A DNA stretch of 64,000 bases from positions 515,815 to 579,814 of the forward strand of contig CALUQR010000001.1 of assembly GCA_944322965.1 (NCBI GenBank), read 5' to 3'. Position 1 is the stretch's first letter; each line of letters opens with the position of its first letter. This DNA is from Vulcanimicrobiota bacterium (GTDB lineage Bacteria > Vulcanimicrobiota > Xenobia > Xenobiales > Xenobiaceae). This document shows, piece by piece, positions 1 through 11,500 of the stretch. Under the pieces are notes generated by a model. That model was given only the letters and a program-made list of their open reading frames with translations, was not told the DNA's origin and ran no database searches. A program made the translations under genes and the position numbers.

Positions 1-3000
1 CGCATCGTAGCGGCCGCCCCCCAAGGTTCTGGAGTGGGGCCTACGCCCTTAGCCTATGCCCTTTTTAACCAACCCGTCGACCCGCAGACTATCCTTAAAA
101 GCTTAAAGATCGCCCCCCGCTTAGGGAAGGATAAGTACGGCTCCGGCGTGGCCTTAGAGTTAGTCCCCCAAGAGCAAGTCTCTGAGCGAGCTGAGATCCG
201 CGTCGTAGTTAAGGAGCGCCCCTCTAATTATTGGGTCGCTTTCCGTCCCCAGGCGCCGCTCAAGGCCGATACCGACTATAGCCTCCTCTTAGAGGCGGGG
301 GCCAAGGGAGCGGAGGGCTCTTTAAAGACGACCCAGCCCCAAGCCTTCGACTTTAAGACCTTTGAGCGCTTACATTTAGTAGCTACTAATAGCGCGGGCT
401 GGCGTAAGGATGGACTTTCGCCCGCTCTCGACTGGCGGCTGACCTTCAATAATCGCTTAGACGCCAAGGCCCTGGCGCCCGCCCAGATCTTACAAGTAGA
501 GCCTAAGCTGGAGGAGATGGCGATCCGCTACCGCGGCCAGAGCCTTTTTGTAAGCGGGCGCCGTCAACCTAATACGACCTATAAAGTGACGATCAACCCC
601 CAGTTGCGCGACGTTTACGCCCAACATCTGGGGGCCAATCCCGGAGCGACCTTCAAAGTAGGGCCTTTAAGTCCCATCTTAATCGCTCCCGGTTCGGAGC
701 TCAGCTTGCTCGATCCGGCTTCCCCCCACACTTACTCCGTCTATAGCGCCTCGCTCTCTAGCTTTAAGGCTAAACTCTTTGCGGTTAGCCCCAGCGATTA
801 CCAGCGCTCTTTAGAAGAGCCCGCCCTCATGAATTTTAGGAGTATGCGGGAGTTTAAGGGCTTGGGGCGCCAAGTCTGGGAGCGCCAAATTAAGGTAGAA
901 GGGCCCTTAGAAGAGGTAGTAGAGACCCCCATCGATCTCAGCGAGGCTTTAAAGGGCGGGCGCGGCTTAGCGCTCTTAATCTTAGAAGCCCCCGTCCCCG
1001 GGCGTTCGGGCAATTTCATCTTTTACCGCTGGTTGCAGTCTACCCCTTGGGCGGTCGATGCTTGGGCGGATGGCCGACGCTTATTGGTGGCGGTCAACCG
1101 CTTAGAGGATGGCCAGCCGGTGGCGGGCGCCAAATTAGAATGGAATGGCCGCCAGGCGGAGACGGACGGCCAAGGTCGAGCCTCTTGGTCCTGGCCTACC
1201 ACTTTAGGAAAGGTGGAGTCTAAACCCCAAGAGCGCTTACTTATCGTCAACGACGGCGCCTCCCAGATGGTAGCCTCCCTGCCCGGGGCCCTCTACTTGC
1301 GCCGTCAGGCGGGCCAGCGCCAATTATTGTGGCAGATGGCGGCCGATCGAGGCGTCTACCAGCCGGGAGAGGAGGTCCATCTCCAGGGCTGGTTGCGCTC
1401 GGTGGGTTACGGTCCCCAGGCTCAGCCCCAAATTATGGCCTCCCAAAAGCTCAAGTGGCAATTGCGCGACGCCCGCGGGGCGGAGATAGCTAGCGGCCAG
1501 ATCGCTACTACCCCCTTAGGCTCCTTCCAACTCCAGTTCCCCCTGCCCGCCGATACGAACTTAGGTTCGGCCCAATTGAGCTTCGAAGCTTTAGACTTAG
1601 GCCGAGATTATAAAGAGGCGAGGCGCCACTACTACCACTTGGAGATCCAAGAGTTCCGCCGCCCTGAGTTTGAGGTCCAAACGCAGATGTTGACCTCTAC
1701 CCACCTCCAGGGCGAAGAGGCCCAGATCGCAGCCCAAGCCCAGTATTATGCGGGCGGGGCTCTGGCCGCCTCTCCCATCACGTGGCGGGTGCAGGCTACT
1801 AAGACTCGTTACGCTCCTCCCGGTTGGGATGGCTTTAGCTTCGGAGAGTGGAACCCCTGGTGGGGCTGGTGGAGGAGAGACTCCCACTCCTTAACTAGTC
1901 GCCAGTTAGAGAGTCAGACGGACGCCAAGGGGCAGAGTCGCGTCCTTTTAGAGTTAGGACATAGCGCTCAACCTTACCCGGTGCGCTTGGAGGCCTCGGC
2001 CGCCATTAGCGACCTCAACCGCCAGACTTGGTCTTCCTCTACCTCCTTTGTCGTCCATCCTGCGCGCTATTACGTAGGGCTCAAGTTAGAGCGCAACTTC
2101 TATCCTAAAGCGGCTAAGCCCCAAGTAGAGCTGATCCTGACCGATTTAGACGGCCAGGCCGTAGCGGGGCAGCCTATCCAGATCTCTTTAGAGCGCTACG
2201 AAGAGACTTATGACGAAGAGGGCCAATTGGAGGAGCGGATCCTAGAGCGCCGCGAGCAGAAGGTAACTTCCGCCAGTAAGCCGGTTAAGATCCAATTGGC
2301 TCTCTCAGAAGCTGGGCAGTGGCGCCTCAAGGCTAGGGTTCGCGATCCCCAAGGTCGAGAGAACGAGAGCCTGGCTCGCCTGTGGGTAGGTATGGTAGGT
2401 CGAGGAGAGTGGCGCAATCCCCAATTGAAGGTGGAAGATCTGACGCTCATCCCCGACCGCGAGGAGTACCTCCCCGGTCAGACGGCCCAAATCTTAGTCC
2501 AAGCTCCCTGGAAAGAGGGTTACGGGACCTACATTTTGAGCCGCCAAGGGATTGCCCAGCGGGGAGAGTTCCGCCTCCAAGATGGTTGCGCTACCTTAGA
2601 GTTGCCTTTGCGTCGGGAGTGGGCGCCCAATATTAACCTGCAAGTCGCAGTCAACGGCCGCGCGCCCCGCCAGGGTCAGGAGGATAAGCTGCAGCGCCCC
2701 GCCTGCGCCCAAGCCGAGCTCAGTCTGCCTATCTCTCTCCAGGAGCGGGAGCTCCAAGTAGAGGTTAAACCCGCCCAGCGCCAGCTCAACCCCGGAGCTA
2801 AAAGTCAGATCGAAGTGCGGGTGCGCACTAGCGCCGGAGAGCCCGTCAGCGGGGCGGAAGTAGCCCTGTGGGTCGTCGATGAGGCCATCTGGGCCCTCAC
2901 TAACTACCAGGTCGAATCCCCCTTAGCCAATTTCTATCCCCAACGGGAGGCGGGGGCCGTCCAGGAATTACAGCGGGCCCAGCTCTTACTGGCTAATGAG

Positions 3001-5316
3001 AAGGATCTGATTGGAGAGGCCCAAGAGGAAGCGGGAGCGGTCTACGCTACTAGCGCCCGCATGGAGGCGGCTAGCGACGGACTCTTAATGATGCGCAGTA
3101 ACTCTATGGCGCCCCAAGCTATGGCTAAATCCGTAGCCGCCGATAGCGCCGCCGCTCCCTCCGCTAATAACGCCGCTCTGGCCCTGCGCCAAGATTTTAA
3201 CCCTCTGGCCCTGTGGGTAGGTAAGTTAGCTACCGACGCCCAAGGGGTAGGGCGGGCCCCCTTCAAGTTGACCGACAACTTGACTCGCTATCGGGTCGTG
3301 GCCATAGCGGGCGACCGTCTGTCGCGCTTTGGGAAGGGGGAGAGTACGCTTACGGCGCGCTTGCCCTTAATGGTGCGCCCCAGCTTCCCGCGCTTTTTGA
3401 ACTTTGGGGATAGCGCTTCTTTGAGCCTTCTCTTACAAAACCAGACCGATCGCCCCTTGCAGGTCCAAGTAGCGGCCCGAGCCTCTAACTTGACCTTAGA
3501 GGAGAGCGCTTACGCTCTGGAGTTACCCGCTCAGAGCAGGCGCGAAGTCGCCTTCCCCGCGCGTACCGTCGAGGCTGGCCAAGCCGTGGTCCAGGTGGTA
3601 GCCCGCACCCAGGCCCAGCAGGGTCAGAACTCTTATGGCGATAGCGCCCAGGTCGCTCTGCCCGTCTATACTCCGGCTACCACGGAGGCCTTCGCTACTT
3701 ACGGTACCTTAGCTGGGGAGGAGACCATTGCTCAGCTGGTGGGCCGCCCGCCCGCCACCTTCCCCCAGTTTGGGGCCTTAGATATCAGCACTTCCTCTAC
3801 CGCCCTCCAAGAGTTGACGGAGGCCGTCCTCTATCTCTGCTCTTATCCCTACGAGGGCAGCGAGCAGGTGGCTTCGCGCCTGATCGTCTTGGCCAACTTG
3901 CAGCCCATCTTGGCTAAATTTAAGGGCTCCGATCTGCCGAGCGCCGAGGAGGTGGCGGAGCGTATAAAGAGCGATCTTAAAACCTTAGAGAGTAGGCAGA
4001 ATACGGACGGTTCTTTCGGTTACTGGACGCGCCACTCTCCGCAGTTGCCCTTAGTCTCTATCCACTGCGCCCAGGCCTTAGTTAGCCTGCGCCAAGAGGG
4101 GCATAAGGTACCCGACCGCCTCTACAATAGGGCTTTAACTTACGCCCGCCAGGTAGAGCGCGACTTAAAAGAGTACTCCCCTTGGCCCCGGTGGAGCGTC
4201 TTAGCTTACGCCGATAACGTCCTGTGGCAGGCCCAAGCCTCAGGGACTGAGCGCTATAAGAAATTAGCGGCAGAGCGCTTAAATGAGGCCCCGCTGGAGG
4301 TCCTGGCTTGGTACTGGCCCGTAGTAGCCGAGGCTGGCGATAAGGGGTTAGCCGCGGAGCTGCGCCGCCAGATCTTTAACCGCGTGGGCGAGACGGCGGG
4401 TAAGGCCAGCTTAGGCGACTACAGTTGGGACGACCAGACGCTCATCTTGAGCTCGACTTCTAGGGCCCAGGCGGTAGCTTTACGCTCTCTCTTGGCCTTA
4501 GAACCCCAGCATACTTTGGCGCCTAAGTTGGTGCGCGACCTCTTAGAGGGGCGTCGCCAAGGCCACTGGATGACTACCCAAGCTAACGCTATGGCCGTCT
4601 TAGCGTTGCGCGCTTACTGGGAAGAGTACGAAGAGGTCGAACCCCAATTCGTAGTCGACTTCTGGTTAGGGAAGGATTACGTAGGCCGCCACCAGTTTGA
4701 GGGGCGCCAGACCGCCTACCACCATAGCGCTATCCCCTTAAAGGAGCTGCCTACCCAGAGCCAGTTGCTCTTGCGCAAGGAGGGCCCGGGCCGCCTCTAC
4801 TACCGTTTGGGCTTAAAGTACGCCTTAAAAGATCTCACCCCGCCCCCGCTGGAGGCCGGTTTTAGCGTGGAGCGCGCCTTCCGCGGAGCGGACGATCCCC
4901 AAGACGTAGTCCAAGTGGGACCTGGGGAGTGGCGCTTTAAGTTGGGAGCGCGCATTGAGTGTACGACTACCCTGGTAGCCCCCTCGCGCCGCGCCCACGT
5001 CGCTTTAGAAGTACCTATCCCGGCGGGAACGGAGATCTTAAATGGAGCTCTGCGCCTGACGGAAGAGCTGCCCTCTAAACCCCAGCAGAAGGTCGATTGG
5101 TGGAGCTGGCGCCCCAATCCCTTCCAGCACGAAAACTTGCGCCACCAGCAGGCGGAAGCCTACGCTTGGCGCTTAGCGGCCGGTAGTTACCAGTACGTCT
5201 TCTATCTTCGGGCCACCGCGCCGGGCGAGTACGTCTTGCCCCCCGCTAAGGCCCAAGAGATGTACGCCCCCGAGACCTTGGGGCGCAGCGCTGGAGCTAA
5301 AGTCATTATCGAATAA
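1..5316 (+). CDS. Alpha-2-macroglobulin-like protein, thioester-less, 5' end outside window
   Basis: Large protease-trap protein of the bacterial alpha-2-macroglobulin family (YfaS/YfhM-like), expected in the periplasm. The frame is open to base 1, and by comparison with the next gene about 200 N-terminal residues lie outside the window, so any signal peptide is not visible. Visible parts, numbered from base 1: a macroglobulin (MG2-like) strand DRGVYQPGEEVHLQGW near residue 449, the VDEAIW strand, a low-complexity Ala/Met/Ser bait-region-like stretch (about bases 2990-3190), then the core A2M domain beginning RQDFNPLALW and a C-terminal thioester/receptor-like part. At the thioester site the usual C-x-E-Q reads GSEQ (bases 3856-3867): the cysteine is replaced by glycine, so no covalent thioester can form. 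It is paired with a paralogue 200 bp downstream that keeps the cysteine. Family assignment is firm; protease target unknown. Confidence 0.93.
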   Translation, partial: RIVAAAPQGSGVGPTPLAYALFNQPVDPQTILKSLKIAPRLGKDKYGSGVALELVPQEQVSERAEIRVVVKERPSNYWVAFRPQAPLKADTDYSLLLEAGAKGAEGSLKTTQPQAFDFKTFERLHLVATNSAGWRKDGLSPALDWRLTFNNRLDAKALAPAQILQVEPKLEEMAIRYRGQSLFVSGRRQPNTTYKVTINPQLRDVYAQHLGANPGATFKVGPLSPILIAPGSELSLLDPASPHTYSVYSASLSSFKAKLFAVSPSDYQRSLEEPALMNFRSMREFKGLGRQVWERQIKVEGPLEEVVETPIDLSEALKGGRGLALLILEAPVPGRSGNFIFYRWLQSTPWAVDAWADGRRLLVAVNRLEDGQPVAGAKLEWNGRQAETDGQGRASWSWPTTLGKVESKPQERLLIVNDGASQMVASLPGALYLRRQAGQRQLLWQMAADRGVYQPGEEVHLQGWLRSVGYGPQAQPQIMASQKLKWQLRDARGAEIASGQIATTPLGSFQLQFPLPADTNLGSAQLSFEALDLGRDYKEARRHYYHLEIQEFRRPEFEVQTQMLTSTHLQGEEAQIAAQAQYYAGGALAASPITWRVQATKTRYAPPGWDGFSFGEWNPWWGWWRRDSHSLTSRQLESQTDAKGQSRVLLELGHSAQPYPVRLEASAAISDLNRQTWSSSTSFVVHPARYYVGLKLERNFYPKAAKPQVELILTDLDGQAVAGQPIQISLERYEETYDEEGQLEERILERREQKVTSASKPVKIQLALSEAGQWRLKARVRDPQGRENESLARLWVGMVGRGEWRNPQLKVEDLTLIPDREEYLPGQTAQILVQAPWKEGYGTYILSRQGIAQRGEFRLQDGCATLELPLRREWAPNINLQVAVNGRAPRQGQEDKLQRPACAQAELSLPISLQERELQVEVKPAQRQLNPGAKSQIEVRVRTSAGEPVSGAEVALWVVDEAIWALTNYQVESPLANFYPQREAGAVQELQRAQLLLANEKDLIGEAQEEAGAVYATSARMEAASDGLLMMRSNSMAPQAMAKSVAADSAAAPSANNAALALRQDFNPLALWVGKLATDAQGVGRAPFKLTDNLTRYRVVAIAGDRLSRFGKGESTLTARLPLMVRPSFPRFLNFGDSASLSLLLQNQTDRPLQVQVAARASNLTLEESAYALELPAQSRREVAFPARTVEAGQAVVQVVARTQAQQGQNSYGDSAQVALPVYTPATTEAFATYGTLAGEETIAQLVGRPPATFPQFGALDISTSSTALQELTEAVLYLCSYPYEGSEQVASRLIVLANLQPILAKFKGSDLPSAEEVAERIKSDLKTLESRQNTDGSFGYWTRHSPQLPLVSIHCAQALVSLRQEGHKVPDRLYNRALTYARQVERDLKEYSPWPRWSVLAYADNVLWQAQASGTERYKKLAAERLNEAPLEVLAWYWPVVAEAGDKGLAAELRRQIFNRVGETAGKASLGDYSWDDQTLILSSTSRAQAVALRSLLALEPQHTLAPKLVRDLLEGRRQGHWMTTQANAMAVLALRAYWEEYEEVEPQFVVDFWLGKDYVGRHQFEGRQTAYHHSAIPLKELPTQSQLLLRKEGPGRLYYRLGLKYALKDLTPPPLEAGFSVERAFRGADDPQDVVQVGPGEWRFKLGARIECTTTLVAPSRRAHVALEVPIPAGTEILNGALRLTEELPSKPQQKVDWWSWRPNPFQHENLRHQQAEAYAWRLAAGSYQYVFYLRATAPGEYVLPPAKAQEMYAPETLGRSAGAKVIIE

Positions 5317-5334
5317 GCTCTAGCTTATTCCTAA

Positions 5335-5376
5335 ATTATCCCGCGGGAGCTGCCGCTCCCGCGGGATAATTTTTTG
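5335..5376 (+). terminator. Rho-independent terminator after first A2M gene
   Basis: A perfect 16-bp inverted repeat (5335-5350 with 5355-5370, loop TGCC) rich in G+C is followed directly by a T run. It lies 18 bases after the stop of the first macroglobulin gene, so the second paralogue probably has its own promoter in the remaining A+T-rich 140 bases. That stretch also carries the 9-mer CTTAGAAAT twice (near 5422 and 5441), which I cannot interpret. Confidence 0.88.
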
Positions 5377-5516
5377 CTTAGGCAAAATAGATAAGCGCCA
5401 TAAAGGAAAGCTAAAATAGGTCTTAGAAATAGGATAAAGCTTAGAAATTAACTATTTAAGTCGGTTTATGTCTCTAAAATATATAGTAGCTAGGAGCGAG
5501 CTAAGGAGGGCGGCCC

Positions 5517-8500
5517 ATGTTCTATGAAGAGTGCCTATTTAAGCTGAGCGTTAAGGAGGGCGATCTGGGGGATGAGAGGGCCTTGGCTGGGGAGGCCGAT
5601 AGCTGCGAAAAGCCTTTAACTCCCTCCGAGGGTGAAAAGTTGTGGCAGACCCTGCCCGCTTTGCCTGAGCCCCAGGTAGAAGAGGGGCCCAACTGGCCGC
5701 ACCCTCTGGAGCCGCCCGCTGCGGCTACGCTCCAGCCTTTAGCGGAGGAGGGAGAGGCTCAAGAAGCGCCTGCGCCGGCGGAGGGGGAGGCTCAAAGAGA
5801 AGAACTGTCTGCGCCGACGGAGTCGGAGGATAAGCCCCGCCTGCTTTACTATAACCCTCAAGGTAAGGTGGGGGTAGCGCGCTCTATTACCTTGACTTTT
5901 AGCCATTCCATGATGGCTTTAGGGGGCCAGTTTAACGCGGAACCGGCGCGCTTAGAACCTCCCGTAGCTGGAGAGTGGGTTTGGCGCGATGTGCGCACCG
6001 CCGTCTTCCATCCCCAGGCCGGGCGTTTGCCGATGGCCACCCCTTTCGAGATTATCTTAGATCCCTCGCTCACCGATGGGCGCGGGCGCCCCTTAGAGTT
6101 GGGATCTGAACCCCTAACTTTAGAGACGGAAGGGCTGCGCGTCTCTACCTTCGCCCCTTATGGCCGTCGCTCCGGTTTAAATCCCCTGGGATATATCATC
6201 TTTAATCAGCCCGTCGATCCGGCGCTCGTTATTTCTAAGTTGCGTCTGCAAGTACAAGGAGAGGCTATAACCTGGGAGGAGGGGCCTTCCCTACATCTCG
6301 TACCCCACCGGGAGGCCTTAGAGCTCAGTCCTACCTTGCGCAGACTAACTTGGGGCCTGGAGGAGCAGAGTTGGTTGGCCTTTAGAGCGGAGCGGCCTTT
6401 GCCTATTTGCAGACATGGCCGTCTCTCGTTGCCAGCCGATTTGGTGGGGACGGAGGGACCTTTACCCCTGGGGCGCGAGGCGGAGAGCGTCTTTAATACT
6501 TGCTCTCCTTTGAGAGTAACTCGCTCTCACTGTTGGGGTAAGACGGAGTGTCAAGGGTTAAGCCAATACACTTTTACTATCTATTTTAATAATTGCCTAC
6601 GACGTAAGGCGCTAGATCCCCAATTAGCCGTGACCTCTATAACCCCTCAGCCTAGCCAGTGGCGGAGTTCTTATGAGTATGGTCACTTATCGATCGAAGC
6701 TTTGCTCGAGCCGGCTACGACTTACCAGGTGGAGCTCAATCCTCAGCTGGGCGATATTTACGGCCAACGTTTAGAGTGGGTCGAGAGGCTCCAATTTAAG
6801 ACGGAGGAGCGCCCCGGACGCGCTCTCCTTCCAGGTCAAGAGGGCAGCTTCCAGCTCTTAGATCCGGAGGCCCAGGGTAAGTTCTCTCTGTGGACGATCA
6901 ATATTCCCCGCTTTAAGGTCCAACTTTGGCGCGCTACCTGGGAAGATGTCGTGGGTCTGCAAATGAAGAGCGAAGCTAGGTGGCGCGGGGAATTGGAAGG
7001 GACGCTCACTTATCTGCGCCGTCGCCTACAGCTAGTTTGGGAACAACTGATAGGCGAGAATCCGCAAGAGAAATGGATAGAGACCTCCCTCTCCCTACCG
7101 GAGATCTTGGGGGCGGAGAGCGGTATCGCCTGTCTAATGGTTGAGCTCCCCCGGGAGGATGGCGCAGGTACTTACTGGACCTGGCGCTGGCTGCAATGGA
7201 GCTCTTTAGGCTTAGATTGGTGGAGCGATGGCCGGAGTTTGCAAATTTCGGTCACCAATCTCCTAGAGGGGAGCCCGGCTGCGGGGGTTACCGTAGAGTG
7301 GGGCAATTTGAAGATGGCGACCGATTCCCAAGGGAGAGCCGCTTGTCCCATTTCTGCGCAGCAGGTGAGGAGGATACTCCAAGGGGGATTGTCGCCCTCC
7401 CGGGAGGAGCTCAGCTGGTGGGGACTTAGGGCCAGTCAGCACTCGCGCCGACTCTTCGTTCTCTTCCCTTTCCACCGTTCGCCCTTCCTACCAGTCCATC
7501 GTCCTCAAGTGACGGGAGAGGTCTTTTCCGATCGGCGTCTCTATAAGCCGGGCGAAGAGATCCATTGGAAGGGTTGGTTGCGGGTCCGCGAGTGGGGGCC
7601 AGGCAAGCCGCTCTGCGTACCTGAGAGGGAGGAGAGGCTCCTCAAGTGGACTCTCAAGCCAACTCGCTATGGCGGCCAAGAGATAGCTACTGGGGAAGTC
7701 TCACTTACGGAGATGGGAGGCTGGGATTTAGCCTTTACCCTGCCCCAAGATATAGAGTTGGGCGAGCTAGAGATTACCTTCTCTCTAGCTTCTAAGCGCC
7801 GTCGCTGGGAGGATAATTCTATCCGCAATAAGGTGCAAGTAGCCGATTTTCGGACTCCCGAGTACGAAATAGAGGTGCGCTCCCTCCAAGAGCATTACGT
7901 CGCCGCGGAGAAGAGTTTAGTAGAAGCTAGGGCCCAGTATTATGGCGGGGGAAGTCTGCGCGAGGGAGAGATTACCTGGACGGTAGAAGCGGAAGCTCAT
8001 ACCTTCTCCCCTCCCGGTTGGTCCGCTTTTAGATTTGAACCCCCCACTTGGAGCTTTGAAAGGTACGTCTACGATTCTAAAACGTGTCGTTTGGCCAGTC
8101 GGAGTATACGTTCCCAACTTAGCTCTGAAGGCTCTTCTCTCTTAGAGTGTGAGTGGCTCCAGTTAGGTAAGTATTATTCGCGCTTAGTCAGCGTACAGGC
8201 GGCGGTTAAGGACCTCAATAATCAGACTTGGACGGGGCGCACGCAATTCCTAGTCCACCCCGCCGCTTATTACGTCGGTCTCCACGCTAAGGATACCCAT
8301 TTGACCTGGGGGGAAAATTATGAAATAGAGGTTATCGTAGTCGATCTGCAAGGGCAGGTTATCCCCCAGTGGCCCTTCACCCTAAAAGCCTCTTTAGAGA
8401 GTGAAGAGGCGGGCGGAATGGAGGCGCCTATCCATCTAGAGGGGCTCTCCGCTTCCGAGCCCATCTCCTTATCTCTATCTCTCAATAAAGCGGGCAGATG

Positions 8501-11500
8501 GCTTATCGAAGCCCAAGTCTGCGATCCTCAGGGAGCGGTGCAGACGAGCCTCGATTTGGTCTGGGTCGAGGAGGATGAGCGAGAGGATGCTGATTCCCTG
8601 TTCAGTTACTTAAAGGATGCAGAAGATGAGCTAATTTTAAAGACTGAGGCTCAGAAGTATCATCCCGGAGAGACGGTCAAGGTCCAACTCCAGGCCCCGT
8701 GGGCGGAGGGATGGGGCTTCTATTTCCTCTTCCAAGAGGGCTTTATAGGGCGCTATCCCTTCACTATAGCGAAGGGTCGAGCTCTTCTAGAATTTAAGTG
8801 GCAGGAAGAGTGGGGGACCAAAGTCCAAGTGTGGGCTATAGCTTACGCCCCATATCAGAATTCTCAAAAGCCCAGCTGCGCCGTAGGTAGCCTTTGGCCC
8901 CAGATCTCCTCAGACTCTAAAAAGTTGCAAGTAGAGGTCCAACTCTTAGAGTGCCAGCTGCGCCCGGGTGGAGAGACGAAGGCTCTAGTTAAGGTCCAAG
9001 ATCAGCGCGGAGAGGCGGTAGAGGGGGCGGAAGTGGCGCTTTTGGCGGTCGATGAAGCTATCTGGGCTTTGGCCGCTTACTCTATAGACTTTAAGGGAGA
9101 CGTCTTCTATCAGCGTGCGGCAGGAATAGTCCATTGGTTACAGCGCGCGCATTTGGAAACGCTCGTCCCTAAGCCCCAAGACTCAGGTTATACTCAGTTG
9201 GATCCTCCGCATCCTTGGGATCTGGACGATGACGATGAGGAAGATGAGGAAGATGAGGGGCCGTCTGAAGGCTATTATGAGGATGATGAGGATAATAATG
9301 ATTTAGGAGAGATCCCCATTTTAAGAAGTCCGCAATGCTCTCCTATAGATGTGGATTGCGAAGGGGCGGAAGCGTCGGATAGTCAGACGGCGGATACTCT
9401 GGTGCGGCAAGATTTTAATCCTCTGGCCTTTTGGGCGGCTTCCCTCTTAACGGACGCCCAAGGGCGAGCAGAGGCCTCGATCCTTTTGCCGCACAGCCTC
9501 ACCCGCTATCGCGTAGTGGCGGTGGCCTGCGATCGCCAGACGCGCTTTGGGCAAGGGGAGAGTACCTTGCAAACTAGCCTGCCCTTAGTAGTGCGCCCCA
9601 GTCTCCCGCGCTTTTTAAATGTAGGCGATAAGACTCAGCTCATCTTTATCTTAGATAACCAGACCCCTCACAACTTACAATTGGAGGTAGGGGTTAGGGC
9701 TACTAATCTCCACTTAGAGTCGCCTTACCGCCAAGTAGATTTGCCCCCGCAGAGTAGGTATAAGCTCCTCATCCCCGCCCAGGCCCAGAGTCAGGGGGAG
9801 GCGCTCGTCCAAGTGGCGGCGGTCTCTAAGGCTAGGGAGGGGCAGCCTATCTTGAGAGATTCCGCCCAAGCTAAGATCCCTATTTATCTGTGGGCGCCGC
9901 GCCAAGTCCAAGACCTCTACGGCAGTTGGGAAGGGGAAGGGGCGCGTTCCCAAGAGGTAGCGAGTCCCGCAGGGTGTTGGCCCCAGTGGGGAGGTTTAGA
10001 GGTAGAACTCTCTACTACCGCCTGCCAAGAGCTGAGCGGCGCCTTTAACTACCTCTGGGAGTATCCCTTCACTTGTAGCGAGCAGTTGGCCTCGCGCCTC
10101 CTCCTCTTAGCCTCTACCAAGCGCTATTGGTCCCTTTTGGGAACCTCTGAGCGCCTCACTGAGAGGGAGATAGAGGAGGCGATAGAGCGCGATTTAGAGC
10201 TCCTCCTCAAGCGCTACAATGGGCGGGGTAACTTTACCCTGTGGGAGGAGAAGAATTCACGTATCTGGCCCTTCGTCACCCTCTATGTAATTCAGGTTTT
10301 GCTCGTCTTGCAAAAGGAGGGCTGGAAGGTACCCTCCTCTATCTGGCAAGGCTCCTTAGCTAATTTGGAGAGTTTAGGGGACTCTGAACAGGGGGCCCGG
10401 GACTTAAACTACTGGACGTTGCGAGCTTTCGCCGACAATCTGCTCTACCAGGCGGGCTTAGGGACTAAGGCCCACTATAAGGGGTTGCGGGATGAGGATT
10501 GGCGCCAGCTGCCGCTCGATATTTTGGCCTGGTATTGGCCCGTAGCTAGCCGCCAGGGCGATTTAGATTCCGCCCGAGAGCTGCGCCGCCAGATTCTCTA
10601 TCGCTTAGACGAGGGGGCGGGGGAAGCCTGGGAGAGCGACTGGGGTTGGGAGGTTCGCTCTGCTTGCTTATATTCTTCCACCCGCAGCTTGGCCTTAGTC
10701 CTCTCGGCCTTCTTGGAGGTAGAGCCCCGCCACCAGCTAGTACCCAAGTTGGCCCAGTCCCTCTTAAAGAGGCGTAAACGCGGTTACTGGTCGACGACCC
10801 AGGAGACCGCCTGGTCCGCCCTGGCCTTAAAGAGATACTTCGACCTCTACGAAAGCCAGGAGCCCGATTTCCAAGTCGATCTCTGGCTAGGGGAGCGCTA
10901 TATGGGGCAGGGTACTTTTGAGGGGCGCAGCGGCCAAGCTCTCAGTTGGCGGGTCCCGACCAGCCAGTTGGGGAGCGAAACCCAGGCCCTACTTTTAAAG
11001 AAGGAAGGGCCCGGGCGCCTCTACTACCATCTGCGCTTAGATTACGCCTTAGCTGGGATGGAGCAAGGGCCCTTACAAGCCGGGATGGCCCTCTGGCGCA
11101 CCTTCCAGGGGTTAGACGATCCGCAAGACGCTATAGAGGTCAGTCCCAACCGCTGGCGCTTTGCGGAAGGGGTGCGCCTCAAATGTATAGTGCGCATCGA
11201 AGTCTACGCTAGGCGCTGCGACCAGGTGATGTTGGAAGTACCTATCCCCGCCGGCACGGAGTTTATCGACCAGCGGTTGGCCGTAAGCGACGCCCCTCGA
11301 CCCGCAGCAGAGGAGGAGTGCTGCTGCCTACCTTACGGGTGGGGATTCGAGCGTCAGAACTTGCGCGCCCATCAAGTGGAGGCCTTTAGCTGGAGCCTCT
11401 GCTCTAGCCAAGAGTACGTCTTTTACCTGCGAGCTACCGCGCCGGGCGAGTATATCTTGCCCCCCGCCCAAGCTCACGCTATGTACGCGCCAGAGCTTAG

